From Laburnicola sp. R22_1 (Eukaryota > Ascomycota > Dothideomycetes > Pleosporales > Didymosphaeriaceae), in contig JACONQ010000019.1 of NCBI GenBank assembly GCA_014281115.1, positions 1,736,001 to 1,800,000 of the forward strand: a DNA stretch of 64,000 nucleotides, in the 5' to 3' direction. Positions within the stretch are counted from its first letter, which is position 1. Every line of letters begins with the position of its first letter. Shown here piece by piece: positions 52,055 to 63,499 of this stretch. Under the pieces are notes generated by a model that was not told the DNA's origin, did not search any database, and saw nothing but the letters and a program-made list of their open reading frames with translations. The translations under genes were made by a program, and so were the position numbers.

Positions 52055-52828
52055 CTATACTCGCGCCGCCCCCCCACCACACACACACACAGACACAAGC
52101 CCACCCAACCACACACAGACACAAGCCCACCCGACGAGTGTGGTAATTTGTAAACCAATGCTCAGGCGTTTCGAGATTCTTCCGAGGAGCGAGTGGGACG
52201 ATGGGGCTGGGTCCGTGGGTTCGCGGTTGGCTTCTAGATCGAGGGGGATATCTGGCGCGAAGACGAGAGCGCAGGGTACGTCGACGACCGCGGGGCCTAC
52301 GTTTCTGTATCGGGCCCATTTGGAATCCATTGACCGGATGGCGTCTACCGTCTCCCGTGCTAGGGAGCGCTTCTCCTGCGTTATAAGGTAGGCCATATAA
52401 TAACTAGGTTTTCCATCGCGCTTAGATAGGTACCACCAGCGCATCGCGTATTCATTCGCTAACGGGTCAATCCTATTCTTCAAATCCTCTTCTGTGCTTT
52501 GCTTGTCCTGTGTCTTGTCCATGCTCGTAACTTTACTCTTTGGTTCTTCACTTGCGTCGTCAGACCTTCTCTTGCTTTCGCGCTCTTCCCTGATAAGATC
52601 ATACACACGCTGCATCTCACCATCCGGCCACCGACCAAGCATATTAACGATGTTCGTCTTGGCGGCCGTTATTGCCTGCTGTTAGCGTATATAGCATGCA
52701 TGCATTTCTGTATGAGAGATGCAAAATGACGTATTTGCCCCTGGAATATGGGTTCCGTAAGTACTTTCCGATTAACCAACGTCCTAATGATAGACGGCAG
52801 CAACAAGATGTTGACGAATCCATAGACA
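52055..52828 (-). CDS. Uncharacterised protein, partial model (5' exon not found)
   Basis: Two exons can be read on the minus strand: 52765-52828 (VYGFVNILLLPSIIRTLVNR, hydrophobic) and 52055-52678 (QAITAAKTNIVNMLGRWPDG, EMQRVYDLIREERESKRRSD, then YAMRWWYLSKRDGKPSYYMA and onward). The proposed intron 52679-52764 uses donor GTACTT and acceptor AACAG. The frame upstream of 52828 meets a stop, so a further 5' exon or a different model is needed. The C-terminal tail (GWACVCVWLGG...) is coded by a short G/T repeat and may be artefactual. Family not recognised; the well-conserved-looking middle suggests a real gene. Confidence 0.5.
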
Positions 52829-52995
52829 CTGAAGCAAATAGGAGATGAATGTTCGATTTAGTTCAGTCGCGGTGAGAAAGAACATCATGAGTGAAATGAC
52901 ACAGCAACGCCGAAAACCCTGGGTATCTTATACTCGTAACTGGAATACCGCAACGCCGTAAAAGTCAAATGAGAATTTGCCACGCGATTCCCTCC

Positions 52996-54198
52996 TCAGT
53001 CTTTAGATTCAATGCCGAACTCATCCTGCACCTCCACGATCCTAACACCCCGCTGATCCGCGATGAGACCCATGAGTCCTTGACCGACATCCTTGATCTC
53101 ATTGTACTCGTGCAACAGCTTGATGTGATTCCTGTTAAGTTTGTGTGCGGCTGCCATGATCTTACTCTCGGTGGGTTCAGCATCTGACGTTTCAGACGCT
53201 GTATCCGAGAACTCGGTTTCGGCGAGGATGTCCTGGATGCTAGGCAGGACAGCTAATGAGGCGATCAGAGCAGCTCGCTGGGCCTTTAGTTCGGAGAGTG
53301 TGATTTCCTGTGCACTCTTCGGGGGAGTCGGTTTCATCTCCTCGGTAAGGGGTAACGTCGACAGCGAACTGGTTGCAGACGACTGCTGCGCATCGGTTGC
53401 TTGAGGACTTTCTTGTTCAGACGGAGCGCAGCTAGACAGACGCGCACTGGCTGATGTTGTTGATAAATCCGGATTCAACGCCCTAGCTCCGATGTCCTTA
53501 TCCTCTACTGTGGTTCCAGATTGAAGTATAGAAGGGCCGTGCGGCACAGCTCCCCCAGGAGCGGGAATTTTGTCATCTTCTATAACGGGCACTGGAATGG
53601 AAATAGAGCATTCCATTTCGCCGGTTTCCTGCGCGGTTCGATTGGCATTCGTGGTCGGGGAGACTAGGGCACTCATTGAGTCGACACTCGTTGCAGGAGC
53701 TGCACCACCTTGGCTGTCGTGATGCTCTGTGATATTTCCCCCTGAGTCTATCACCTGGTGTTTCTCGCACACTGGAAAAGGGCGACCAAGCTGTTCGTTC
53801 GTTGATCCGGAAGCGTTGTCCACAGCGTGCGGAGATATAAAATTAGGAGGATCTTCTTTTGCGTCGCAAACACGGGCTGCATCCTGTTGCAAGTTTTCAC
53901 TATTCTTTTCGTCTGTTTTCGGTTGCTCTGAACGTGTAGCCGCTGACAAGGCGTCGTGATTTTGCCGCATACGTACAGCGTCCTCGGAAAACGACGCGTC
54001 TGTCTGAGTCTCTGCCATGTTCACGTAGCCCGGCGCCATCGCCAAGGACTCAGATGTCGTATCGGATGGTTGCTCAGGCATTGTAGGATTCTGGTTGGGT
54101 GCCCCATCCGCAACATGGTCTGGGAGTGCTTCGGGCGAGGACGTCAGCGGCTCGTCTTCCGAGTCAGGAACCTCGGCAGCAGCCCCGCCGGTGGCCAT
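52996..54198 (-). CDS. Swi5-like recombination mediator with long disordered N-terminus
   Basis: Swi5 (Sae3 in budding yeast) pairs with Sfr1/Mei5 and helps Rad51/Dmc1 in homologous recombination. 400 residues, single frame, start at 54198 (MATGGAAAEVPDSEDEP). Residues 1-295 are Ser/Thr/Glu/Pro-rich with no domain. The last hundred residues hold ITLSELKAQRAALIASLAVL and, after an acidic linker, HKLNRNHIKLLHEYNEIKDV then GQGLMGLIADQRGVRIVEV and EFGI, the Swi5 signature (heptad helix, then the GQxLxGxIAxxRG block). Classical Swi5 proteins are about 85-100 residues, so the N-terminal extension is the odd part. It is divergent from the YTP1-like gene. Confidence 0.85.
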   Translation of the reverse strand: MATGGAAAEVPDSEDEPLTSSPEALPDHVADGAPNQNPTMPEQPSDTTSESLAMAPGYVNMAETQTDASFSEDAVRMRQNHDALSAATRSEQPKTDEKNSENLQQDAARVCDAKEDPPNFISPHAVDNASGSTNEQLGRPFPVCEKHQVIDSGGNITEHHDSQGGAAPATSVDSMSALVSPTTNANRTAQETGEMECSISIPVPVIEDDKIPAPGGAVPHGPSILQSGTTVEDKDIGARALNPDLSTTSASARLSSCAPSEQESPQATDAQQSSATSSLSTLPLTEEMKPTPPKSAQEITLSELKAQRAALIASLAVLPSIQDILAETEFSDTASETSDAEPTESKIMAAAHKLNRNHIKLLHEYNEIKDVGQGLMGLIADQRGVRIVEVQDEFGIESKD

Positions 54199-54501
54199 GG
54201 CGACGCCGTGGTGATAGGCTCCCGCAACGAGTGCTGGTGTTGAACTCGTTGGTCCGGTCGGAAGCGGAAGGACGCCACTAGCGCCGGGGCGGGGGCTGAC
54301 GTAAGCGCCGAGCGGCGACGGTGAGTGGCTCCTTCCTCCTTTATGCTATAACTATTGATGCCTTCGCCGGCGTGCACGGAAGTTGGAACGATCCTACATA
54401 TGTAGAGTGAAAAGTGAAACAGTCGCCGCCGCCGGACCCTCTTCTGCTCTCACCACCTGCGCGTGATAGTGACGAGCCAAAGCGATCCCATGAGCCCGAC
54501 C
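54199..54501. promoter_or_regulatory. Shared promoter region SWI5/YTP1-like
   Basis: 303 bp between divergent starts; G+C-rich with one TATGCTATAAC stretch near 54342. No specific site identified. Confidence 0.4.
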
Positions 54502-56038
54502 ATGGAGACACGCTTAATGAGCCGCGGCCTCGCCTTGGGCACGCTGCTGCTCAGCACGGCAGCCACCGCAGCCGCACACGACCACCACATGGACAAGATA
54601 GCCGACGGCCACGCCATATCCGACGATCCCATCGTGAGTTCACTGTCGTCGCGCGCGCCAACCCGGCGACGCCTGGACTGCGTGCTGACTGCGGGGCAGG
54701 ACTCGATCCTATGGACGCACATCCTCATCCAGGCCGTCGCCTGGGGCATCCTGTTCCCGACCGGAATGGTGCTGGGCATCATACGCTCCAGGTGGCACGT
54801 CCCGCTCCAGACGACCGGCTCCGTCCTCGCCCTCGTGGGCTATTTCCTGGGCCATAAGCACAAGGGCCGCCAATTTGCGTCCAACGTCCACGCCCAGTTC
54901 GTCCCGACGCTCATGTTGACGCTCCTCGCCCAGGTCTCGATGGGAATCTACCTGAAGCTGCATCTCGACAAGGGGATACACGGCAAGATACGGAAGGCGG
55001 TGGTCAAGACGCACGGATGGGTGGGCAAGCTCATGCCCATTGTCAGCTGGGTCCAGTTCCTGTTTGGAGGCATCACTGCCATGGGCTTCTGCCGCGCCGA
55101 TGGAGACCACACCGGCCAGTGCCTCGCGCATTTCATCATGGGCAGCGCTTTCATCGCATACGGCATCCTCCTTACCATACTGCTGCTGGTTGGACAGTTG
55201 TGGCTGCGGAGGACGGGACGGAGCCAGGAGTTCTTCGATTCGCTCGTCATTGCCGCGTGGGGCTGCGTCAACACATTTACCGAGCACCGCTGGGGCCAGC
55301 GTTGGGCCGGAAACGACCTGCAGCACACCACCATGGGCATCATCTGGTGGTGTGCGGGCCTGGTGGGCGTATGGCTGAGCCGGACGCGGGACGGAAGGCC
55401 AAAGAGAAACCTCATCCCTGGTCTCGTCATCCTCCTGACCGGTTGGGGCATGTCTGCACACCCGCAGCACCTGCCCATCTCCACCATGGTCCACACCATC
55501 TTTGGCTACACGCTCATGGCCGCTGGAGTAGCGCGGATCATCGAGATTTCCTTCGTGCTTAAAGACCGCGATACTCTCTCCGCCGACGGCACCGATCCGA
55601 ACAGCTTCCAGTATATGACTCCCTTCCTCCTTTGTGCTTCGGGTTTCCTGTTCATGGGCGCCACAGAAGAGCAGATGAAAATCTTAGACGATAACAACGT
55701 TACACACGTGTCTTATGTCTTCATTTTGTACAGCCTCGCATTCCTACTCTTCCTTTGTAAGTTCACCTCTACGTTGCATCTCCGCCTTGCGAGCCGTTTG
55801 CTGACTTCCGCCAGTCGTGAATATGCTAATACACCTTTACGCTGCCCATGCCTGGGGCCAGAACACCAAGTCCGACACCGAGGCTCCACGCATGAATGGC
55901 ATGGCCAACGGTCACGTGCGAGCCGACCGAAGAGTCCGAGACGCAGAGGAATTTGAATTGCAGGGACTCATTTCTGATGACGAGGATGCCGTTCCGATCG
56001 AGAGCAAGGAGCGAGAACCGCTGACTTCCCGCTCATAA
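54502..56038 (+). CDS. YTP1-like multi-pass membrane protein (DUF2427)
   Basis: Role unknown; the family is named after yeast Ytp1, a predicted plasma-membrane/secretory protein. Exons 54502-54633, 54700-55756 and 55815-56038 give 470 residues. The start at 54502 (ACCATGG context) begins METRLMSRGLALGTLLLSTA, a signal peptide; two in-frame ATGs lie upstream (54463, 54490). HDHHMDKIADGHA follows, then WTHILIQAVAWGILFPTGMV (DUF2427 start), VGYFLGHKHKG, LDKGIHGKIRKAVVKTHGWV, CLAHFIMGSAFIAYG, GCVNTFTEHRWGQRW, DLQHTTMGIIWWCAGLVGVW and the C-terminal membrane helices, about ten in all. The final exon is a hydrophilic acidic tail. His-rich conserved positions resemble cytochrome b561-type proteins (weak). 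Intron 1 is 66 bp without a stop and could be retained. Confidence 0.9.
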
Positions 56039-56278
56039 CATCCCCTTTACTAGGGGTTTTCACGAGACATAGAGTGTGGCGTATGGGCATGGATTGATGA
56101 AGCTTCGTTTTGATTGCCGTTTTGGGCTTCTCAATCGCACTATAGACTTATACCATTTTTAGGTTACTTTTTTGAAATAACATTCCTCTTCATGTTCGTG
56201 TGCAGTGCTCCATCGGGGATATAACGATTCAACTTGTCCGGCCTGTTCGACACTAAATCACTTACGGTCGGCCAGCAA

Positions 56279-57034
56279 CTACAGATTCTCTCCAGGCGCC
56301 CAAAGCCTCCGCCACTCCTCTTCCTCGATATCTCCTCCCTCCAAAACCCTGCAGCGCTCATTCCTCGACCAGAACAGGGCGATGGACTGGCTGCAGTCCG
56401 GCATAACGTCGGCCGTGACCACGCTCATTCGAACCATGTGATAATAGCATCCCATCTCCAACACAGTTGCCATGCCTTTCATTACCGTCTCGGTATCCTC
56501 GACGGGCGATCGTCCCAGGTCAAGGCATACATGTAGCAGATGAGGGTCAAAACTCTGCGGCCGACGGCGATCCAACCTCAAGCACCTCGTGGCGAACCGT
56601 TGCACGGCTGCAGTGTTCGAATGCTCGAGATGGGCGGGCAGAATAGCACTCTGGTCGCCTCCCAGGCAGATGGTGAGGCAAAGCGTGCGCATGATGAGGA
56701 CCAGACATTCCCAGACTTTCCCCGGTATAGGAAGCCTGACTGCTTTTACGATGATTCGAGGAGGAAAGGTTTCTTCTAGTAGTGTGGATTGCTTCTTTCT
56801 GACGGTGGGGAGGGCTTCGTCGTGGATTTGTTTGCAAGTCTGGAGGATGGAGCAGGAGAGTGATTTGGTGACGAAGGATATGCTGATGGGATGTGTTGGG
56901 GTGTCGACTGCTGGAGGAGGTGTCGTGGACGGGCAAGACTGGCGCGGGATTCGGGTATGGGACGTCTGCATGGGCAGGAAGTCGTATACGCAGAGGCGGA
57001 TGTCTTTTGGCAAGCCGAGGAAGTTGAAGGGCAT
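56279..57034 (-). CDS. Uncharacterised protein with N-terminal LPxDIRxxVYxxL motif
   Basis: 251 residues, one exon, start at 57034 (MPFNFLGLPKDIRLCVYDFL). The LPxDIRxxxYxxL opening occurs in many fungal F-box-like and '2EXR'-type proteins; here it is followed by SISFVTKSLSCSILQTCKQI HDEAL, the usual second block where a conserved 'LLxTCRxIxxEA' stands. The rest (residues 90-251) is less typical, with many Cys and Leu and no further domain known to me. Function unknown; possibly protein-protein interaction. It is divergent from VPS18, with 292 bp between starts. Confidence 0.65.
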   Translation of the reverse strand: MPFNFLGLPKDIRLCVYDFLPMQTSHTRIPRQSCPSTTPPPAVDTPTHPISISFVTKSLSCSILQTCKQIHDEALPTVRKKQSTLLEETFPPRIIVKAVRLPIPGKVWECLVLIMRTLCLTICLGGDQSAILPAHLEHSNTAAVQRFATRCLRLDRRRPQSFDPHLLHVCLDLGRSPVEDTETVMKGMATVLEMGCYYHMVRMSVVTADVMPDCSQSIALFWSRNERCRVLEGGDIEEEEWRRLWAPGENL

Positions 57035-57326
57035 TTTGGGCTGGCGAGTTGTATGTACCTGATCTGATGCAGGGCTGAATGTTTATATGTCGAAAGCGTG
57101 AGAAGTTCTAGATCGATCCGGCATGCCAAGCCATCTCCGCACCATCTCCGCACATTCACCGAGCTGCTCGAGCTTCAGGCGGCATACAGCTCCTCCGCAG
57201 CGAACCTCCCGCCTCTGCCAACGTCACCCGCGTGTAGAAAGCTCTGAGAAGGCTGCCGAAGCTGTATCAGCCGTCTCCGCCATGCGGGGTCCGCACGAGT
57301 AGCGAAAATAAGCAACGAAGCCCGCC

Positions 57327-60300
57327 ATGGCGTACCCTCTGTCGAGCGGGTACGCCGCGCCCGGCACGAGCAACATGCAGATGCAGGACGGCGGCGATGC
57401 GGCGCTTCCCATGTTCAACATCGAGCGCGTGTCGCTGCAGTTCTCCGTGGCCTCTGACTTCGTCGCGGCCGCTGTCGCCAACAACGTCCTCATCCTCGCC
57501 CTGTCGACGGGCCGCATCCTGCGCATCGACCTGGACAGTCCCGCCGACATCGACGGTTCGCCATGATCTTCTCTCAGCCTGGCAACGAGCTAACTGTGCG
57601 CAGACATCGACCTGCCCAAGAGGCCCTCGGAAATCGGCGTCATCAAGCACCTGTTCCTCGACCCATCCGCATCCCACCTCGTCATCACCACCGCCCTCGC
57701 CGAAAACTTCTACCTGCACACCCAGTCTCGGGCGCCCAAGGCCTTGTCCCGCTTGAAGGGCGTCGCAATCGAAAGCATATCGTGGAACCCTTCGCAGCCG
57801 ACAGCGTCGACCCGAGAAATCTTGGTGGGCGCATCCGACGGCAACGTCTACGAAGTCTACATCGAGCCGTCGTCTGAGTTCTACCGGCGGGAGGAGCGCT
57901 ACTTGAAGGCCGTGTACAGGACCAACGATGGGCCCATTACGGGCCTGTGGACCGACATTGTACCCGGACGCAACGACTTGCGACGAGTCATCATCGCCAC
58001 GCCGTCAACCTTCCTGCACTTTGCGGGCAAGGTGGGCCGGCACGGAGGCGAAGGGAGCAGCTCCATCTTCTCGAAGCTCTTCGAGACCGAGTCTGCGACC
58101 GTACACGAAGTCCCGAATGCCGCACCCACCGCCACGTCGCTCCTCGCCGTATCGCCCGAGCTGGAAGAAACGCCAGCCTCTGATCATAGGAATGCGGAGA
58201 GGATATTTGGTTGGCTCACCTCGCAGGGTGTACTGCACGGAAAACTATACCTGTCGTCCGATACCTCCGAGCTAGGCGGAAGAGTGCTGGGCGACTCAAA
58301 GCTGTTGCCTAGTCCACCTATGCAGACGGCTAGCGGGAAGAGCAGGCGGGCTCAAGACCCAGTTCCCTCTATGATTTTGAGTCAATGGCACATTCTCCAG
58401 TTGATTAATGGAAGAATAGTAGCCACCAATCGTTTAGACGACACGGTTGTGCTGGACCAAGTCGTTCTGGAGCCTGGCCAGAGTGCGGTAGGTTTGGTGG
58501 CGGATATCAAGAAGAACACGTACTGGCTATTCACCAACCAAGAGATCTTCGAGATTGTCATCACGGACGAAAGCAGGGAGGTATGGAAAATCATGTTGAA
58601 AGCACAACAATTCGACTCGGCGTCCCAATATGCCAAGTCCGCAGCGCAGAAAGACGCCGTGGCGACGGCCTCCGGTGACTACCTGGTCGGCAAAGGCCAG
58701 TACTCGGAAGCTGCTGCTGTCTATGGCCGCAGTACCAAGCCTTTTGAACAGGTAGCTCTCACCTTTATCGACAAGGGTGAGCAGGATGCTCTGCGCAAAT
58801 ATCTGCTTACGAAGCTTTCCACTCTGAAGAAGTCGGCCACTATGCAGAGGGTGCTGGTAGCTACGTGGCTCATAGAGCTATATATGGCTAAGCTCAACAA
58901 CTTGGACGACACCATCACCACCAAAGCGGAGCTCTCCGAAAGCATGAACACGGCCGAGACCCAGGATCAGCTCTCAGTCATCCGCAAAGAGTACCAAGAG
59001 TTCGTTACAAAGTACAAGTCTGATCTGGACCGAAAGACGGTATATGAAATCATCAGCAGCCATGGAAGGGAAGAGGAGTTGCTTTACTTTGCCACGGTAG
59101 TAAACGACTACAACTACGTGCTCGCCTACTGGGTTCAGAGAGAAAAATGGCAGGAAACCCTGGATGTGCTCAAGAAGCAAACTGACCCTGAAGTCTTTTA
59201 CAAGTACAGTAGTGTTCTGATGGCGCAGGTGCCTGTGGATTTGGTGGAGATCATGATGCGCCAGACGAACCTGAATGCTCAGAAGCTGATACCTGCATTC
59301 CTCAACTACAACAACATCACCAAAGTTCCGCTGAGCCAAAATCAGGCCGTTCGATACCTGATGTTCGAGATCAATCAGCACCAGTCGACAGATGCCGCAA
59401 TCCACAACACACTTATATCCATATACGCCTCGCATCCTACCAGCGATGAATCAGCGCTCCTTGCCTACCTCGAGGGACAGTCAATGGCACATGAGCAGAA
59501 CTACGATGCAGATTTTGCTCTCCGGTTATGCATCCAGCACAAACGAGTGCAGTCTTGCGTTCACATCTACAGCTCGATGGGCCAGTATGTGCAAGCTGTA
59601 GATCTAGCCTTGAAATACGACGAAGTAGACCTAGCTAGCAACGTTGCGGATCGCTCCAACACCGAGCCAGCGCTACGGAAGAAGCTATGGCTTGCGATTG
59701 CCAAGAAGGTCATATCGCAGTCGTCAGGCATCAAAACCGCCATCGAATTCCTGCGGCGCGTCGACGTGCTGCGAATCGAGGACCTGATTCCTTTCTTCCC
59801 CGATTTCGTCGTCATCGACGACTTCAAAGAGGAGATTTGCTCTGCGCTGGAAGACTACTCACGCAAGATTGACGAGCTGAAGCTGGAGATGGATGAGAGC
59901 GAGGATACAGCCGCGCACATCAAGACGGACATCAAGGCGCTCGAGCAACGGTACGCAATCGTCGAGCCTGGCGAACGCTGCTACGTGTGTGGCCTCCCGC
60001 TCCTGGCCCGCCAATTCTTCGTCTTCCCCTGCCAGCACGCGTTCCACAGCGACTGTCTCGCGAAGAAGGTCGTTGAGCTGGCGGGTATGGCCAAGGGGAA
60101 GCGCATTGCCGAGTTGCAGATGGAGGTTAGTAAGGGTACTAGCGTGGGGACTAAGCGGGAGAAGGCTATCAGGGAGCTGGACGCTCTGGTTGGATCCTCC
60201 TGGTGAGTTTTTCTTTTTTTTTTCTTTTTGGTCTTTGTTACGTGTCCGTGCTAATGTATGGGTGCTAGTGTGCTGTGTAGTGAGTTGGCGGTTAAACTTA

Positions 60301-60353
60301 TTGATGAGCCGTTCGTTTCGGCGGGGGATGATAGGGAGGAGTGGGCTTTGTAG
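57327..60353 (+). CDS. VPS18: Vacuolar sorting protein VPS18 (HOPS/CORVET core, RING-H2)
   Basis: Core subunit of the HOPS and CORVET tethering complexes at endosomes and the vacuole. Exons 57327-57555, 57604-60202 and 60269-60353 give 970 residues. The N-terminal beta-propeller has FNIERVSLQFSVASDFVAAA, RILRIDLDSPADIDDIDLPK (join of exons 1 and 2) and GVAIESISWNP. The Pep3/Vps18 family block LVADIKKNTYWLFTNQEIFE follows, then the clathrin-repeat-like helical solenoid (YSEAAAVYGRSTKPFEQVAL, LLAYLEGQS, CIQHKRVQSCVHIY), a coiled coil (YSRKIDELKLEMDESEDTAA) and a C-terminal RING-H2: CYVCGLPL, CQHAFHSDCL and, across the last intron, CVLCSE. The last RING cysteine pair is therefore coded by the 85-bp final exon. 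Confidence 0.95.
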
Positions 60354-60499
60354 ATGGATGGATGGACGAAGAGTGGATGAACATGCTTCTTTTGAGCTAT
60401 TATAAGATCAAAGTAGTAGCTGTGCATTATGATTATGGTTTTAGTCCACTGTTGCCACAACTGGTCGCGGCTTAAAATGGCTCGCCTAGGACAGTTTGT

Positions 60500-63499
60500 T
60501 GTGTTAGTTTTACGGTCCATCTCCAGGATCAAGTCCTCAGCATGGGCCTCGTTCACGGTGGAACGAGACAATAGCAGAAGGTTTCGAGCACCCCTTGTCG
60601 TCATCCAATGTGCAATGGATTGTCCCAAGCCTCCAAGGCCACCTACAATAACATACGTGGATGCCTCGCAGAACAGACGTCTTGGTCGAGGACTCAATCT
60701 TGCCTGCAATCCGGTTAGTGCTCGCGACCTTGTATCCGTTGTGGAACGTACCTGCACTGCTGCATCTTGATGCACTTGGAGGACGATCTTTCCCTGCGAA
60801 TCCCCGCTCGAAAGATGTCTAAACGCATCTTCAAGCCTGTCAACGCCGTAGGTCTGTCTGGATCTGAATCGGCATGCGGTCATTATCAATTACCCAGTTC
60901 AAAACGCTGTTCAGCAGCCTTCCGGTCATATCTGGGCATTCTCAGATCATGGCGGCTAGATCCACCGAAGCAAAAAGGATGTTCCTAGAAAAGCAGCCCA
61001 TATCCAGCTTAGAACGTCGCGTATATCGGTCTTGGCAATCTTAATAAAGCGACCGTACGGCGCGATGCAGTCCCAACTCGCTTCGAGAAGTTCTCTAGAG
61101 AGGGAGTTCATGACCACATCGACTCCAGTCCCGTTGGTTCGCCTGTGTATGATGTCCCGAACGCTATTATCGCGGCTGGACATGATACGTGAGGGGTCCA
61201 CGTTGTAGTGATCGATGAGGAACTGCTTTTTCTTCTCTGAACCGACAGTCACGAAAATGGATGCGCTAATATGCATGGCTATCTGCAGGGCTGCTTGTCT
61301 AGTTCTGCCAGCGGCCGAGTGGATCAGCACAGCCTCTCTTTCCAGAGCCTAGCAATCTCTACAAGCGAGCGATACGCTGTTGAGTAGTTGATTGGTATTG
61401 ATACGGATTCCACAAACGAAAGGTGCTCGGGCATTGGAACAGCCAGACAGTGTTTCGTACGAATATGGCTTCGGTATGCATCGATCGCAAAGGCCACTAC
61501 TTTGTCGCCTGGTCGCGAATCCGGAGACGCTTGTACTAGTGCGGCGGACGACACCGCTAACCTCCAAGCCAACAAAGTCCTCATCGAGCAGTCCGAGGAC
61601 AGAGAGAACGTCCATGAAGTTGCAGCCTATAGCTTTACCTTCTATCCCGATCTCATCGGGATCCAAAGGCCGTTCAACGTCCGTATCTTCGAGAAATTGG
61701 AGCGACGACAGGCCAGATTCGATGCCGATATCAAGTTTCGGCGGAACTTCGCCACAAAAGCGATGGGATTGAGGAAGACTGGTCGTGTTCTTTTTGTTGA
61801 TTTTCTGAGCAACGTCCGGATGTTGTGATAATCGGGTGATGTGCGGGAGGCTATTTACTCCAATATACTCGGGTTCATAGACTCCTGTCTCTTCGGCATG
61901 CAGTATTTGTCCGAACACATCTGTTACCATGCGTTCATACTCGCGATCGCTTGGGTTTGCAGTCTACGGCGAGTGATGCAAAGCTAAGGTTGGCGTTTTC
62001 GCGTCGGATAGTGCGTGCCATTCCATGAACAAGTCCATGGTTAGGATCCAAGTGCCTTCTGTTAGCCACCCTAAGTATGGCCAAAGACTTTTTGACGAGT
62101 GTGCGAACAGCGCTAAAGGACTCCTCGGGCCGCATCATCGGTACAGGAGTGCGGTTGAAACTCAACAGCATACAGCGTACACCAGTCGTCGCTGCGGCTG
62201 CTGCATGTTCCAAAGACCCACGTATACTTCCTAAGCCGAGTTTGTCCCACAGAGCGATGCGTACGCTTTCCGCGATAGCCATCTCAACAGGATCATACAG
62301 ATCTGCCAGGATCAAGGGCCAGTCCATGATGTGGCTAAGCGTACGAGGACGGTGTATTCCTTTTGCGACATCCGCGACATCCGCGACCAATACACTGGTT
62401 AAATGGCACTCCTCAGCCTTGAGGTCCCGGAACTCGACATTGACGCCTAAAAAGCCATTTTCTGTAGCATGTCTGCCCATTGGCAGTTGTTAAGGCAAGG
62501 GGACTCTTGTCGAAAGCTTTCGGTGCCTATCTACTAGCTGGGCAACAGACCAAATGACAAGCCTATTCGAATACCCCTCGGCTTCACGTTCTCATGAATG
62601 ATCAGTTTCCCGTCCGGTTTCAGCAAGGATCTCACGCTGCAGAGTGTCTCAGACAGATCGGAAGTGGCATGTAATGAGCTTCCTGCGATGGTCAAGTCGC
62701 AGCTTCCAACCTAAAAGCTTTGCAGATCTGCAGATCTCTCGATGTCCAGGGGAGCGAAGTGCATGTTAGGATTTCTGCTTCCAAAGTCGTCATGTGCCTT
62801 GGATACAAGAGAGGGAGAGATGTCCGTGGAGCCGTACCTGGAGAAGCGGCCAGCTTGACCAACGTCATCGTGTCTTCCATCGCATAGTCCTGGCAAGACA
62901 TTTCTGGTGGTCGAACCTGTCCCTGCACCTACTTCAAGTATCCGCAGGCTTGGGTTTTTATAGGCAAGAAGCTCAATATATTGGGCCAGGGCTTCCCCGC
63001 ATCGCGAGCAGTCGTTCATCTCGTTGTAGAAGTCCGTCGCAACATCATCTCCGAAGAGCAGCTGCAGAACATCAAGTTCGCCGGTCACTAGATCCGACAC
63101 ATTGTCGGCGACAGCAAGGTAGAACTTCCAGATCTTATGTTTCTGAGCGCATCTTCTAGCTCTCCAAAGTGCCTTAGCATCTTTTTCCAATTTCTTATAT
63201 CAGGCCCGCACTTTAGGGTATTCTCTATGCAAGAACGCGCTAGCTTAGCTCTCCAGCCATTGTATGTATCTTTGAATATATGGCTTTTTGGAGATAACCT
63301 TGCTCTGCGGTATTTTATTCCGCACTTGGAGGACTGAATAAAACAGTAATGCGGTCCCAGTTCGCTTAAGGTCTATAAGATCTTGTTTTGACGTCTTGAG
63401 CTCTATTTGCTGCCAGCAATGATCGAGCACTTGACAAGGCGTCATAAGCCCAATATCTGACTTCCATTCTATGGGAAAGCATAGGCGTTGTATTAATTG
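60500..63499 (-). pseudogene. Highly reducing polyketide synthase, 3' remnant (MT-ER-KR), broken
   Basis: Type I iterative PKSs build reduced polyketides. On the minus strand, in order: the end of the DH-to-MT linker (CFPIEWKSDIGLMTPCQVLD, from 63475); a methyltransferase domain with SAM motif ILEVGAGTGSTTRNVLPGL near 62900; a structural KR-like part (62480-61940) with VADVADVAKGIHRPRTLSHI; an enoylreductase (about 61700-60850) with GIEGKAIGCNFMDVLSVLGL, GDKVVAFA, VLIHSAAGRTRQAALQIA and RLEDAFRHLSSGDSQGKIVL; and the start of the ketoreductase (TYVIVGGLGGLGQSIAHWMT) ending near 60520. KS, AT and most of DH are missing, as are the rest of KR and the ACP. Frame breaks occur near 63180, 62860, 62700, 61930, 61590, 61330 and 60950. 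It is cut by a hAT end at 63500. Confidence 0.85.

Noticed and set aside
57267..57719. 150-codon minus-strand frame over the VPS18 start
   Set aside because: Antisense shadow of VPS18 exons 1-2 with no domain.
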